DNA of 64,000 bases from Planotetraspora mira. GTDB taxonomy: Bacteria > Actinomycetota > Actinomycetes > Streptosporangiales > Streptosporangiaceae. The notes below the pieces were generated by a model. That model was not told the DNA's origin and did no database searches. It worked only from the letters and a program-made list of their open reading frames with translations. The position numbers and the translations under genes were made by a program. Positions 43,200 through 51,208 of this stretch are shown piece after piece. Location of the stretch: assembly GCF_016863275.1 (NCBI RefSeq), contig NZ_BOOO01000034.1:1-64000 (forward strand). The letters run 5' to 3'. Numbering within the stretch: position 1 is the stretch's first letter; each line of letters opens with the position of its first letter.

Positions 43200-44230
43200 G
43201 AGCAGCCGCAAGTGCCGTCGCACCCGTAGAAGCAATCCCCGCAGCCGAAGTTGCTGAGGTAGCAGCGGCCCTTCTCGCCACCCTGGCGGTACCTGCTCCA
43301 CGGCGGCCGGTAGAGACCGCAGGTCAGGAACGTGACGATCCCCGCGGCGATCTTCCTCCTCGGATCCGTCGGATGGACGCGCTCGGCGAACGCGCGCCGT
43401 ACGGCATGCCGGGTCTCGCCGACGAGCAGGGCCTCGACGAGGTGCCGCTCGCGCAGTTCCAGATCCTGTACGGCCAGGCCGAGCCCGGTCAGCGCGTCCT
43501 CGCACAGCCGCCCGGCCTCGGCGACCGACGTGCCGGTCGCCACGAGGGGGTTGTAGCTCCCGCGGGCCAGGTCCTCGTCGAGATCCTCGACGGCGTCGAT
43601 GATGTGCGCGATCCGGCCGAACAGGCGCCCGGCCTCGCGGAGGCTCTCGGCGTTGCGGGGCTCGCCCGCCAGCGCGGCGGTGTGGGCGAACGCGGCCGCC
43701 ACGGCCGTCTCCGTGGGTTCGGTGACCTGGAGCAGGGACGGCGCCGCCGCGGCCTCCAGCGCCACCTGCCGGTCGACGGCCTCGGTCAGCACGGTCATGT
43801 CGAACCCGAGCGACTCGGCGTCCCGCGCGGCCGCGACGGACCAGGAGGCCGCGACATGGCGCAACGGGGCCCCGGAGACTCGGCGTCCCGCCATCCCGTC
43901 CCCGTCGGCCGCGTGGTCGCGGATCTTCCCGGCGGCCAGGGCGAGCGACACGACGGCGGCCAGCCGGGCGCCCCGCTCCCCTGAGGAGACCACGCCGGTG
44001 GTCCGGAAGCCGCGCAGGGGACAGGGGCCGGCGGTGCGCTGTGCCGCCGGCCGGGAGTCCTGCGCCTCGGCCAGGACGGACAGGATGAGCCCGTCGTAGT
44101 TGGTCGCCATCCGGGCGAACTGGCCGTGGTGGTCACGCAGTGTGAGGCACAGCCCGCACAGATGGGCCCGCCAGGCCGTGAGCACGGAGGCGCAGGAATG
44201 ATCTACACATGGTCGAACGATCCCGAACAT
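43196..44230 (-). CDS. DUF5685 protein with cysteine-rich ends
   Basis: A 344-residue protein. The N-terminus MFGIVRPC and HLCGLCLTLRDHHGQFAR are the family signature and give Cys8, Cys13, Cys25 and Cys28. The middle is helical (TNYDGLILSVLAEAQ; LFGRIAHIIDAVEDLDED), with an acidic DAVEDLDED segment that recalls terpenoid-synthase-like helices. The last 22 residues contain six cysteines (CYLSNFGCGDCFYGC...), a likely metal or Fe-S site. The ATG at 44230 with GGGGAG nine bases upstream is preferred to the GTG at 44239. It is coupled to the solenoid membrane gene. Its role is not known. Confidence 0.85.
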   Translation of the reverse strand: MFGIVRPCVDHSCASVLTAWRAHLCGLCLTLRDHHGQFARMATNYDGLILSVLAEAQDSRPAAQRTAGPCPLRGFRTTGVVSSGERGARLAAVVSLALAAGKIRDHAADGDGMAGRRVSGAPLRHVAASWSVAAARDAESLGFDMTVLTEAVDRQVALEAAAAPSLLQVTEPTETAVAAAFAHTAALAGEPRNAESLREAGRLFGRIAHIIDAVEDLDEDLARGSYNPLVATGTSVAEAGRLCEDALTGLGLAVQDLELRERHLVEALLVGETRHAVRRAFAERVHPTDPRRKIAAGIVTFLTCGLYRPPWSRYRQGGEKGRCYLSNFGCGDCFYGCDGTCGCS

Positions 44231-44667
44231 ATCCGGCACTCCCCGTCCTGATCATCCCCGTTTCGTTGGCATTGTGACACCCGGCGATGGCTTTCGGTAG
44301 GGACTGTTGCCGGGACGATCGGCCAATCGAAAGGCGCACGTTACCGGCGCGCCCGGACCCGTCGCAGGCCGTTCGATCCCGATGGCGGGGGCCTTTCTGT
44401 ACGGCCTTCGCATTCCGTATCGTTGCGCATATTCCGTAAATTCCGTCACTCAGGGATAAAGGGGATAACACAGGGCGCATGACGCCCGCCGGCCGGGCTC
44501 ATCGTGCTCGCCGGAATCGCGATCGCCCGGCCGTGGAGAGCCCGCCGCGGCGGCGGAAAGGCCGGTGGTCCCGACGTATTCGGGGAGGGGAGTTCCCCTC
44601 GATTCTCTTGGGCGGCAAAATAGGCATAAACGGGACTCGCAGTGGTAATGACCCTGTGAGGTGTGTG
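44231..44667. other. Long intergenic region with ATTCCGT repeats
   Basis: This 437-bp spacer separates the divergent DUF5685 and Rv1733c-like genes. No frame has coding character. Three direct copies of ATTCCGT(A) lie at 44412-44419, 44431-44438 and 44440-44446, close to two GGGATAA copies around 44455-44470. These look like regulator half-sites. A small GGGGA-GTT-CCCC hairpin lies near 44590. Both genes must have promoters here. Confidence 0.55.
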
Positions 44668-45258
44668 ATGTCACAGAATCCATTCGCCAGGTTCGCCAGA
44701 TGGCTCGGACTAGACAGGAATCCGCTCCGGCGCCGGTGTGACCGGGTCGAGGCGGTGGTCCGGCTTGTCGCCGTGCTGGGCGCCATGATCGCCATTGTGG
44801 CGGGCGTGGTCCTCGGCGTCCGGGAGTACGGCGTCGGCCTGAGGGCCGAGGCCGAGCAGTCGCGCGTCCGGCACCTGGTGAGCGCCACTCTCACCGAGAA
44901 CGTGCTCGCACCACGGCTGTCCGCCGCGGGAGCGGCCGTCGGCCATGCGCAGGCCACCTGGAAGGCGCCCGACGGCACCCCGAGGACGGGCGTGATCGAC
45001 GTCAGCCCCACCAAGTCCGCGGGCGACGTCGTGCAGATCTGGACGGACGACACCGGTGCCATCGCACAACGGCCTCAGGACAGGGAGACCACGATCGTCG
45101 CCGCCCTGACGGTGGGGACCGGCGTCCCGCTGACCACCGCGGCGTTCCTGGCGATGGTCGTCGTCGTGACCCGCTCGGTGAACCAGCGCCGTGCCCGGCG
45201 TGCGTGGGAGGCGCAGTGGACGGTCGTCGAGCCGACGTGGCGGATCAACGGCCGCTGA
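44668..45258 (+). CDS. Rv1733c-like two-pass membrane protein
   Basis: A 196-residue protein. An N-terminal amphipathic part (NPFARFARWLGLDRNPLRRRCDRVEA) leads to transmembrane helix 1 (about 32-55). An extracytoplasmic domain follows with ATWKAPDGTPRTGVIDV and GDVVQIWTDDTG, and helix 2 (about 143-166) completes the fold. This order and the W-x-A-P-D-G and G-D-V-x-I-W motifs match the Rv1733c family of actinobacteria, a membrane family of unknown role. ATG 44668 is chosen because the open frame before it is not conserved. A GTG at 44656 is the alternative. Confidence 0.82.
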   Translation: MSQNPFARFARWLGLDRNPLRRRCDRVEAVVRLVAVLGAMIAIVAGVVLGVREYGVGLRAEAEQSRVRHLVSATLTENVLAPRLSAAGAAVGHAQATWKAPDGTPRTGVIDVSPTKSAGDVVQIWTDDTGAIAQRPQDRETTIVAALTVGTGVPLTTAAFLAMVVVVTRSVNQRRARRAWEAQWTVVEPTWRINGR

Positions 45259-45277
45259 CCGGGCCCGTGCCCGGCGG

Positions 45278-46504
45278 TCAGCGCTCGATGATCTCGTTCT
45301 TCCCGATCACCACGACGCCGCTCCGGGTGACGGCGAAGCGTTTGCGGTCGTAGTCGAGATCGAAGCCGATCCTGGCGCCGTCCGGGATGACCACGTTCTT
45401 GTCGATGATCGCCCGCCGGACCACCGCGCCCCTGCCGACCTTCACACACCCCATCAGCACCGAGTCCTCGACGTGCGAGTGCGAGTGCAGGACCACACCC
45501 GGTGACAGGATCGAGCGCAGGGCCGTACCGCCGGAGACGATCACACCCGGTGACACGAGGGACTCCAGCGCGTGGCCGATCCTGTCGCCCTCGTTGTGGA
45601 CGAACTTGGCGGGCGGCAACGGCTCGTGGCCCGTGTAGATGGGCCACCTGTCGTTGTAGAGGTTGAACACCGGGTGCACCGAGATGAGGTCCATGTTGGC
45701 CTCGTAGTAGGCGTCCAGGGTCCCCACGTCGCGCCAGTAGCCCCGGTCCCGATCGGTGGAGCCGGGGACGACGTTGTGGGCGAAGTCGTACACCTCGGCC
45801 CCGCCGCTCTTGACGAACATCGGGATGATGTTGCCGCCCAGGTCGTGCCGGCTGCTCGGGTCGAGCGCGTCCTCGCGCAGCGCCTCGATCAGGGCCTGGG
45901 TCTTGAAGACGTAGTTGCCCATGGAGGCGAAGATCTGATCGGGCGCGTCGGCCAGGCCCACCGCGTCCTTCGGCTTCTCCCTGAAGGCCACGATGCGGCG
46001 TCCCGCCGGGTCGGTCTCGATGACGCCGAACTGGTCGGCCAGGTCGAGAGGTTGCCGGATCGCCGCGACCGTGACGTCGGCCCCCGAGTCGATGTGCTGG
46101 TCGACCATCTGCCGCGGATCCATCCGGTAGATGTGGTCGGCGCCGAACACGATCACGTGGTCCGGGAGTTCGTCGTAGATGAGGTTCAGGTTCTGGAACA
46201 GCGCGTCGGCCGACCCGGAGAACCAGTGCGGGCCGAGCCGCTGCTGGGCGGGGACGGGCGTGACGTAGTTGCCCAGCATCGACGACAGCCGCCAGGTGCG
46301 GGAGATGTGCCGGTCCAGGCTGTGGTTCTTGTACTGCGTGAGCACCACGATCTGCAGGTAGTGGGCGTTGGCCAGGTTCGACAACACGAAGTCGATCAGC
46401 CGGTAGATCCCCCCGAACGGTACGGCGGGCTTGGCCCGGTCCGCGGTCAGGGGCATCAGCCGCTTTCCTTCACCACCTGCGAGCACGATCGCCAGGACCT
46501 TCAT
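45278..46504 (-). CDS. glgC: Glucose-1-phosphate adenylyltransferase
   Basis: A 408-residue enzyme that makes ADP-glucose. The N-terminal nucleotidyltransferase has [17 protein letters not shown] and [21 protein letters not shown] and [14 protein letters not shown] form the substrate site. A left-handed beta-helix (about 290-400) carries the allosteric half with [13 protein letters not shown]. The length equals other actinobacterial GlgC. The ATG at 46504 follows a TAAGGT box by seven bases and shows no ribosome site, so a leaderless mRNA is likely. It is divergent from the glucosyltransferase gene, and their products act in sequence. Confidence 0.97.
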   Translation of the reverse strand: MKVLAIVLAGGEGKRLMPLTADRAKPAVPFGGIYRLIDFVLSNLANAHYLQIVVLTQYKNHSLDRHISRTWRLSSMLGNYVTPVPAQQRLGPHWFSGSADALFQNLNLIYDELPDHVIVFGADHIYRMDPRQMVDQHIDSGADVTVAAIRQPLDLADQFGVIETDPAGRRIVAFREKPKDAVGLADAPDQIFASMGNYVFKTQALIEALREDALDPSSRHDLGGNIIPMFVKSGGAEVYDFAHNVVPGSTDRDRGYWRDVGTLDAYYEANMDLISVHPVFNLYNDRWPIYTGHEPLPPAKFVHNEGDRIGHALESLVSPGVIVSGGTALRSILSPGVVLHSHSHVEDSVLMGCVKVGRGAVVRRAIIDKNVVIPDGARIGFDLDYDRKRFAVTRSGVVVIGKNEIIER

Positions 46505-46511
46505 AGGGAGG

Positions 46512-46517
46512 ACCTTA
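46512..46517 (-). promoter_or_regulatory. -10 box of a leaderless glgC transcript
   Basis: On the minus strand TAAGGT ends seven bases before the ATG at 46504. The bases between (CCTCCCT) cannot act as a ribosome site. Confidence 0.55.
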
Positions 46518-46590
46518 ACCCCCCAAAGCTCCGACAAACACCCGTGTCATACGACAGGACGCGGGCAAGCGTGATCCACCGGACACGACC

Positions 46591-46596
46591 TAAGCT
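46591..46596 (+). promoter_or_regulatory. -10 box of a leaderless glgM-type transcript
   Basis: TAAGCT ends six bases before the ATG at 46603, mirroring TAAGGT on the glgC side. The two divergent -10 boxes are about 75 bp apart. Confidence 0.55.
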
Positions 46597-46602
46597 CCTG
46601 CT

Positions 46603-47799
46603 ATGCGTGTCGATCTGCTCAGCCGCGAGTATCCCCCCGACGTGTACGGCGGCGCCGGAGTCCATGTCGAGTATCTGGCGCGGGAGTTGCGGGGGCTGGC
46701 CGACGTGCGGGTGCGGTGCTTCGGCGCGCCCCGCGAGGAACCCGGCGTCAGCGCCTACCGCGTGCCCGGCGGCCTGGAGACCGCGAACGCCGCCCTGCAG
46801 GTGCTCGGCGTCGACCTGGAGATGGCCGCCGGCTGCGAGGGCGCCACCCTCGTGCACAGCCATACCTGGTACGCCAACTTTGCCGGGCACGTCGCCAAGA
46901 TGTTGTACGGCACGCCGCACGTGGTCACCACCCACAGCCTGGAGCCCTTGCGGCCGTGGAAGGCCGAGCAACTCGGGGGCGGCTACACGCTGTCGTCGTG
47001 GGCGGAGCGCACCGCCCTCGCGAGTGCGGACGCGATCATCGCGGTGTCCGAGGGCATGCGGCGCGACGTGCTGTCGGCCTATCCCGAGATCGCGCCCGAC
47101 CGGGTGACCGTGATCCACAACGGCATCGACACGGACGAGTACGCCCCCGTCCCCGGCGCGGAGGCGCTCGCGCGGCACGGCATCGACCCGGGCAGGCCCT
47201 ACGTCGTCTTCGTCGGGCGCATCACCCGCCAGAAGGGCCTGGTGCACCTCCTGCACGCGGCCCGGGCGTTCGATCCCGCCGCGCAACTGGTCCTCTGCGC
47301 GGGGGCGCCGGACACCCCGGAGATCGCCGAAGAGGTGAGCGGCCTGGTCCGGGGGCTCTCCGCGGCTCGCGACGGCGTCATCTGGATCCGCGAGATGCTG
47401 CCCAGGCCGGAGGTGATCCAGATCCTCACCCACGCGACGGTCTTCGTGTGCCCCTCGGTCTACGAGCCGATGGGCATCGTCAACCTGGAGGCCATGGCCT
47501 GCGAGACCGCCGTCGTGGCGACGGCCACCGGGGGCATCCCCGAGGTGGTCGCCGACGGCTCGACCGGTCTGCTCGTGCCGATCGACCAGGGCGCCGACGG
47601 GGAGCCGCACGACCCGGGAGCCTTCGCCGCGGCGATCGCCGAGCGGGTCAACGAGCTTCTCCGCGACCCCGGACTCGCCGCGACGATGGGCGAGGCCGGT
47701 CGGCGGCGGGCCGTCGACCACTTCTCGTGGCGGCGGATAGCCGAGCGCACGCTCGATCTCTACACGAGCGTCACGGCAGCCGGGGATCGATCATCGTGA
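46603..47799 (+). CDS. glgM: GT4 glucosyltransferase, GlgM/GlgA type (maltose-1-phosphate or glycogen synthase)
   Basis: A 398-residue GT-B enzyme annotated in many genomes as glycogen synthase. The N-terminal MRVDLLSREYPPDVYGGAGVHVEYL and SHTWYANFAG are typical. The C-terminal donor half has FVGRITRQKGLVHLL, the EX7E region PSVYEPMGIVNLEAM, and VATATGGIPEVV. Short actinobacterial members of this type (Rv1212c-like) use ADP-glucose and glucose-1-phosphate to make maltose-1-phosphate for GlgE. That reading fits the divergent glgC gene that makes ADP-glucose. GlgE and GlgB are not in the window. The last 29 bases overlap the convergent dehydrogenase gene. Confidence 0.9.
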   Translation: MRVDLLSREYPPDVYGGAGVHVEYLARELRGLADVRVRCFGAPREEPGVSAYRVPGGLETANAALQVLGVDLEMAAGCEGATLVHSHTWYANFAGHVAKMLYGTPHVVTTHSLEPLRPWKAEQLGGGYTLSSWAERTALASADAIIAVSEGMRRDVLSAYPEIAPDRVTVIHNGIDTDEYAPVPGAEALARHGIDPGRPYVVFVGRITRQKGLVHLLHAARAFDPAAQLVLCAGAPDTPEIAEEVSGLVRGLSAARDGVIWIREMLPRPEVIQILTHATVFVCPSVYEPMGIVNLEAMACETAVVATATGGIPEVVADGSTGLLVPIDQGADGEPHDPGAFAAAIAERVNELLRDPGLAATMGEAGRRRAVDHFSWRRIAERTLDLYTSVTAAGDRSS

Positions 47800-48826
47800 T
47801 CCCGGCGACGCCCCCGGCGCCGGACAGCGCCTTCAGCGCCGAGGGCACCTCGCCGAGCCCGATCGTCCGGGTCACCAGGAGGTCCGGGCGCAGCGCCCCC
47901 GCTGTGATCATCTCCAGCATCGGGGGGTAGGCGTGGGCGGCCATGCCGTGGCTGCCCAGGATCTCCAGCTCGTGGGCGATCACCCGGCCCATCGGCAGCG
48001 CCGCCCCACCGGGAAGCAGCCCCACCTGGACGTGGCGACCGCGCCGGCGCAGGCTCTCGATCGACGCCGCCGAAGTCACCGGACTGCCCAGCGCGTCGAG
48101 GGAGACGTGCGCGCCGCCGCCCGTGAGCTCGCGCACGCGGGCGGCGGCGCCCGCCGCCGGGTCCGCCTGCGGCTCGGCCAGTACGCATTCGGCGGCGCCG
48201 AACCTCGCGGCGAGGTCGAGCGCGCCGGGGGAGACGTCGACGGCCACGACCCGGGCTCCCATGGCCGCCGCGATCATCACTGCCGACAGCCCGACGCCGC
48301 CGCAGCCGTGGACGGCCACCCACTCCCCGGGCCGCGTCCTGCCCTGGGCCGCCACCGCGCGGAACGCCGTGGCGAACCTGCAGCCGAGGCTTGCCGCCGT
48401 GGCGAACGCCATGCCGTCAGGCAGCCGGACGAGATTGACGTCGGCGTGGCCGATCGCGACCCGCTCGGCGAACGAACCCCAATGGGTGAACCCCGGCTGG
48501 GTCTGGCGTTCGCACACCTGCTGGTCGCCCGCGGCGCACTGCGGACATCGGCCGCACGCGCAGATGAACGGCACCAGCACCCGGTCGCCCGGCCGCCAGC
48601 CCGTCACGGCCGCGCCGACCGACTCCACCACTCCGGACAGCTCGTGTCCCGGCACATGGGGGAACGCCGTGATGTCGTCGTCGTGGCCCATCCAGCCGTG
48701 CCAGTCGCTTCGGCACAGCCCCGTCGCCTCGACCCTGAGGACCGCGCCCTCCGCGGACGCGACGGGCTCGGCCACCTCCCGCACCTCGGGGTCCGCGCCG
48801 AACCCCTCGTACACCACCGCGCGCAC
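47771..48826 (-). CDS. Zinc-dependent alcohol dehydrogenase (MDR family)
   Basis: A 351-residue medium-chain dehydrogenase. The catalytic zinc ligands are Cys in GLCRSDWHGW and His/Glu in VPGHELSGVV. The structural zinc has four cysteines in CACGRCPQCAAGDQQVC. The NAD(P) fold is VHGCGGVGLSAVMIA. The substrate is an alcohol or aldehyde of unknown type. The GTG at 48826 has GAGGAGG upstream and begins the conserved MRAVVYEGFG. The longer open frame to 49126 is a shadow of the YfiH gene. Its 3' end overlaps that of the glucosyltransferase. Confidence 0.92.
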   Translation of the reverse strand: MRAVVYEGFGADPEVREVAEPVASAEGAVLRVEATGLCRSDWHGWMGHDDDITAFPHVPGHELSGVVESVGAAVTGWRPGDRVLVPFICACGRCPQCAAGDQQVCERQTQPGFTHWGSFAERVAIGHADVNLVRLPDGMAFATAASLGCRFATAFRAVAAQGRTRPGEWVAVHGCGGVGLSAVMIAAAMGARVVAVDVSPGALDLAARFGAAECVLAEPQADPAAGAAARVRELTGGGAHVSLDALGSPVTSAASIESLRRRGRHVQVGLLPGGAALPMGRVIAHELEILGSHGMAAHAYPPMLEMITAGALRPDLLVTRTIGLGEVPSALKALSGAGGVAGITMIDPRLP

Positions 48827-48941
48827 CGGTCCTCCTCGCCGCTCCACCACGCCCTGCTCGTCAGGCCACGCCCGACAAATCATGCCCTGCCGTACGGACC
48901 GGGTCGTCACGGCGGGGGCGGCCGGGCCGTCCGGCGCTGAG

Positions 48942-48947
48942 TACGCT
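48942..48947 (+). promoter_or_regulatory. -10 box of a leaderless yfiH-like transcript
   Basis: TACGCT ends six bases before the GTG at 48954, and no ribosome-binding site is present. Confidence 0.5.
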
Positions 48948-48953
48948 GGTCCG

Positions 48954-49664
48954 GTGATTGCGATCGAGCGGGTCCGCATGGCCTTCACCGACCGGCACGG
49001 CGGCGTGAGCGCGGAGCCGTACGGCTCGCGCAACCTCGGCGGGGCCGTGGGGGACGACCCGGCGGCCGTGGCGGAGAACCGAGCCAAGACGGCGGCCGAA
49101 CTCGGCGTCGGCCAGGTCGTGTTCATGCGCCAGGTGCACAGCGCCGACGTGGCCTACGTGGCCGAGCCCTTCGGCGCGGAGCCGCCCGCGCTCGACGCCG
49201 TCCTGACCGACCGCCCGGGGCTGGGACTGGCCGTCCTCGTGGCCGACTGTGCGCCGGTGCTCGTGGCCGATCCCGTCGCGGGCCTGGTCGGCGCCGCGCA
49301 CTCGGGCCGGCCGGGAACCGAGGCCGGGGTCGTCACCGCCCTGGTCGAGGCCATGGCCGCGCGGGGCGGCGACCCCGCCCGGATGGCGGCCGCCATCGGG
49401 CCCTGCGCCTGCGGCCGGTGCTACGAGGTGCCGGCGGAGCTGAGAGAGCGGGTCGCGGGCCGGGCCCCGGAGACGTGGTCGACGACCAGTTGGGGCACGC
49501 CCGCACTGGACATCAGGGCCGGGATCGCCGCGCAGCTCGAACGGGCCGGAGTGGCGGACATCCGCCATGACGGCCGTTGCACGATCGAGACGCCCGACCT
49601 CTACTCCTACAGGCGGGAACAGCGGACGGGCCGGTTCGCCGGGTACGTGTGGATCGACGACTGA
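48954..49664 (+). CDS. YfiH/LACC1-family polyphenol oxidase / purine nucleoside phosphorylase
   Basis: A 236-residue protein. The active-site triad is visible as His in RQVHSADV, Cys in VADCAPVLV, and His in GAAHSGRPG; the last is usually HAGWRG, so the conserved Trp-Arg is altered here. FTDRHGGVSAEPYGSRNLG is the usual start, and IGPCACGRCYEVP is a further family block. Current knowledge assigns purine nucleoside phosphorylase/adenosine deaminase activity to the family, and some members edit peptidoglycan precursors. In actinobacteria it often lies near ftsZ, but not here. It starts with GTG, probably leaderless. Confidence 0.88.
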   Translation: MIAIERVRMAFTDRHGGVSAEPYGSRNLGGAVGDDPAAVAENRAKTAAELGVGQVVFMRQVHSADVAYVAEPFGAEPPALDAVLTDRPGLGLAVLVADCAPVLVADPVAGLVGAAHSGRPGTEAGVVTALVEAMAARGGDPARMAAAIGPCACGRCYEVPAELRERVAGRAPETWSTTSWGTPALDIRAGIAAQLERAGVADIRHDGRCTIETPDLYSYRREQRTGRFAGYVWIDD

Positions 49665-49707
49665 GCGCGCCCCGTCCGCGTGTCGCCGGTGCGCCGACTG
49701 ACGCCGC

Positions 49708-50400
49708 TCAGCGGGTGGTGAGGCGGCAGGCCTCTTCCCAGCGGCCCGGCTCGAACGCCGCCTCGGCCTGCGCGGGAACGCCGGTCAGGGCCGTGCAGTC
49801 CTCGATCGCCTTGGCCAGCAGGTTCCGCAGCAGCGGGTTCGGGTCCAGGACGCAGGCCTGGGCGATCCCTCTCACGGCCAGCTGAACGGTGTTCGGCGCG
49901 GCGTAGCGGCGGAAGCCCTTGGCCGAGATGCGAACCCCGCGCCTGAAGGCGAGAGCCCACCGCATGGCGTCGGGAACCTGCTCCAGAGCCTCGCGGCTGC
50001 TGTCGCGGATGCTGCCGCTGGGACGGCCGTCCAGCTCGGCGAGCACGTGCTCGGCCGACAGGATCGAGACCGCCATGGCCAGCTGCCGTTCGTGCGCGAC
50101 GACCGGCAGCGCGGTGGTCGCGGACCGGAGGGCGATCTGTGCGTCTATCCGCAGATCGTCGCCGGTCAGCCCGATCACCGCCGGGATGAGCTCGGCGAGG
50201 TGTGGCCGGGCCGCGTCCGAGGTGTGGTCGTTGACCAGTCGCGCGAGTCCCGCCAGCAGCGGGTGGGTGCACGACGGATGGTCACTCCACCGTTCGCCCG
50301 CGAGGTACGACGCGAGCTCCATGAAGCACGCGCCCTTGCTGGGGTTGCGGTGCTTGCCGCGGGACAGCAACGGCATTGCTTGGGGCATCTGACCGTGCAT
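49708..50400 (-). CDS. Conserved hypothetical helical protein
   Basis: A 230-residue protein, soluble, with predicted all-helical content (ARPHLAELIPAVIGLTGDDLRIDAQIAL; ERQLAMAVSILSAEHVLAELDG) and a CxxLTGVPAQ-like C-terminal region. I do not recognise a named domain, although similar actinobacterial proteins exist. GGGAG lies six bases before the ATG at 50400. The first 26 residues are less structured, and an internal start at residue 27 is possible. Convergent with the YfiH gene. Confidence 0.7.
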   Translation of the reverse strand: MHGQMPQAMPLLSRGKHRNPSKGACFMELASYLAGERWSDHPSCTHPLLAGLARLVNDHTSDAARPHLAELIPAVIGLTGDDLRIDAQIALRSATTALPVVAHERQLAMAVSILSAEHVLAELDGRPSGSIRDSSREALEQVPDAMRWALAFRRGVRISAKGFRRYAAPNTVQLAVRGIAQACVLDPNPLLRNLLAKAIEDCTALTGVPAQAEAAFEPGRWEEACRLTTR

Positions 50401-50520
50401 GAGCTACTCCCACCAGAATCGCCCATCATGTCCCTTCCAGTGTGCGCTCAGGCGGGGCCGTTGAGAAGGACCCCGCCAGAGGTGGCATCGGAGAAGGGGC
50501 GGGCGAGCGCGGGAGGGAGA

Positions 50521-50727
50521 TCAGCCGCCGCTCTTGCGGCGGAAGGACCGCCGGCTCGCGGCAGGGCCCTGCGCCCCGTGGATCTTCGCGGAGCCCTTGC
50601 CCTGGCCGCCCGCGTTCGCCTCGTCCTGCGAACGCCGCTTACGCTCCAGGGCCTCCCGGAACTTCCGCTTCATATCGTCCTCAGAAGCTTCGGGCTCGGC
50701 TCCGGATTCCGGTTCGGTGGCAGCCAT
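50521..50727 (-). CDS. DUF5302 small protein
   Basis: A 68-residue very polar protein. The core [21 protein letters not shown] and the following [21 protein letters not shown] tail are typical of DUF5302. The C-terminus is strongly basic and probably binds nucleic acid or is disordered. AGGAGG precedes the ATG at 50727. The gene lies between the hypothetical helical gene and a tRNA cluster. Function unknown. Confidence 0.85.
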   Translation of the reverse strand: MAATEPESGAEPEASEDDMKRKFREALERKRRSQDEANAGGQGKGSAKIHGAQGPAASRRSFRRKSGG

Positions 50728-50827
50728 GAGGACCTCCTGCTGGGATGGGACCACCGCGCGGCACATCGAGCCCGGCGGTATGAGGATCACTCTATCGCCA
50801 CTTGTCCGTCATCGGCCGTCAGGCGGC

Positions 50828-50859
50828 GGCGCTCCTGTCAGAAGCCTGTCAGGAGCGCC
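50828..50859 (-). terminator. Terminator of the tRNA Gly-Cys-Val transcript
   Basis: GGCGCTCCTG (50828-50837) pairs with CAGGAGCGCC (50850-50859) across a 12-base loop. On the minus strand it lies 17 bp past the CCA end of tRNA-Val. An (ATG)5 tract lies between them at 50861-50875. Confidence 0.8.
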
Positions 50860-50876
50860 GATGATGATGATGATGC

Positions 50877-50951
50877 TGGTGGGCGATACTGGGATTGAAC
50901 CAGTGACCTCTTCCGTGTCAGGGAAGCGCTCTCCCGCTGAGCTAATCGCCC
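50877..50951 (-). tRNA. tRNA-Val(GAC), CCA encoded
   Basis: Cloverleaf identical in sequence to the copy at 35574-35648, anticodon GAC. The CCA lies at 50879-50877. It is the last of three tRNAs transcribed on the minus strand. Confidence 0.97.
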
Positions 50952-50979
50952 TTCGTACATCAGACTTTCGTACATCAGA
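50952..50979. repeat. 13-bp tandem repeat between tRNA genes
   Basis: TTCGTACATCAGA occurs at 50952-50964 and 50967-50979, filling the whole spacer between tRNA-Val and tRNA-Cys. The second copy includes the last base of the tRNA-Cys gene. Confidence 0.85.
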
Positions 50980-51049
50980 GGTGGAGACGGGATTTGAACC
51001 CGTGTACGCGGCTTTGCAGGCCGCTGCCTCGCCTCTCGGCCACTCCACC
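50979..51049 (-). tRNA. tRNA-Cys(GCA)
   Basis: The minus-strand cloverleaf has acceptor GGTGGAG, anticodon stem GCGGC/GCCGC with loop CTGCAAA (GCA, cysteine), T loop GTTCAAATCC and discriminator U. CCA is not encoded. Confidence 0.97.
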
Positions 51050-51081
51050 GAGCGAGGCCCCCGCAATTTAAGACCTCTCGG

Positions 51082-51153
51082 AGCGGAAGACGGGATTCGA
51101 ACCCGCGACCCTCACCTTGGCAAGGTGATGCTCTACCACTGAGCCACTTCCGC
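51082..51153 (-). tRNA. tRNA-Gly(GCC)
   Basis: Identical to the tRNA-Gly at 35661-35732. It is the first gene of the Gly-Cys-Val cluster on the minus strand. CCA is not encoded. Confidence 0.97.
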
Positions 51154-51208
51154 GTGACGCCTTGCGGCGACGAGGTAACTGTATCGGGTTTTCGCCGCCG
51201 GTGCGTAC

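Noticed and set aside
44455-44475. Homing-endonuclease-like sequence (GGGATAA repeats)
   Set aside because: The likeness to the I-SceI site is superficial and there is no intron or endonuclease gene.
50861-50875. (ATG)5 tract as CRISPR or regulatory repeat
   Set aside because: It is a 15-base trinucleotide run between a tRNA and its terminator, with no spacers or other copies. No CRISPR array was seen anywhere in the window.
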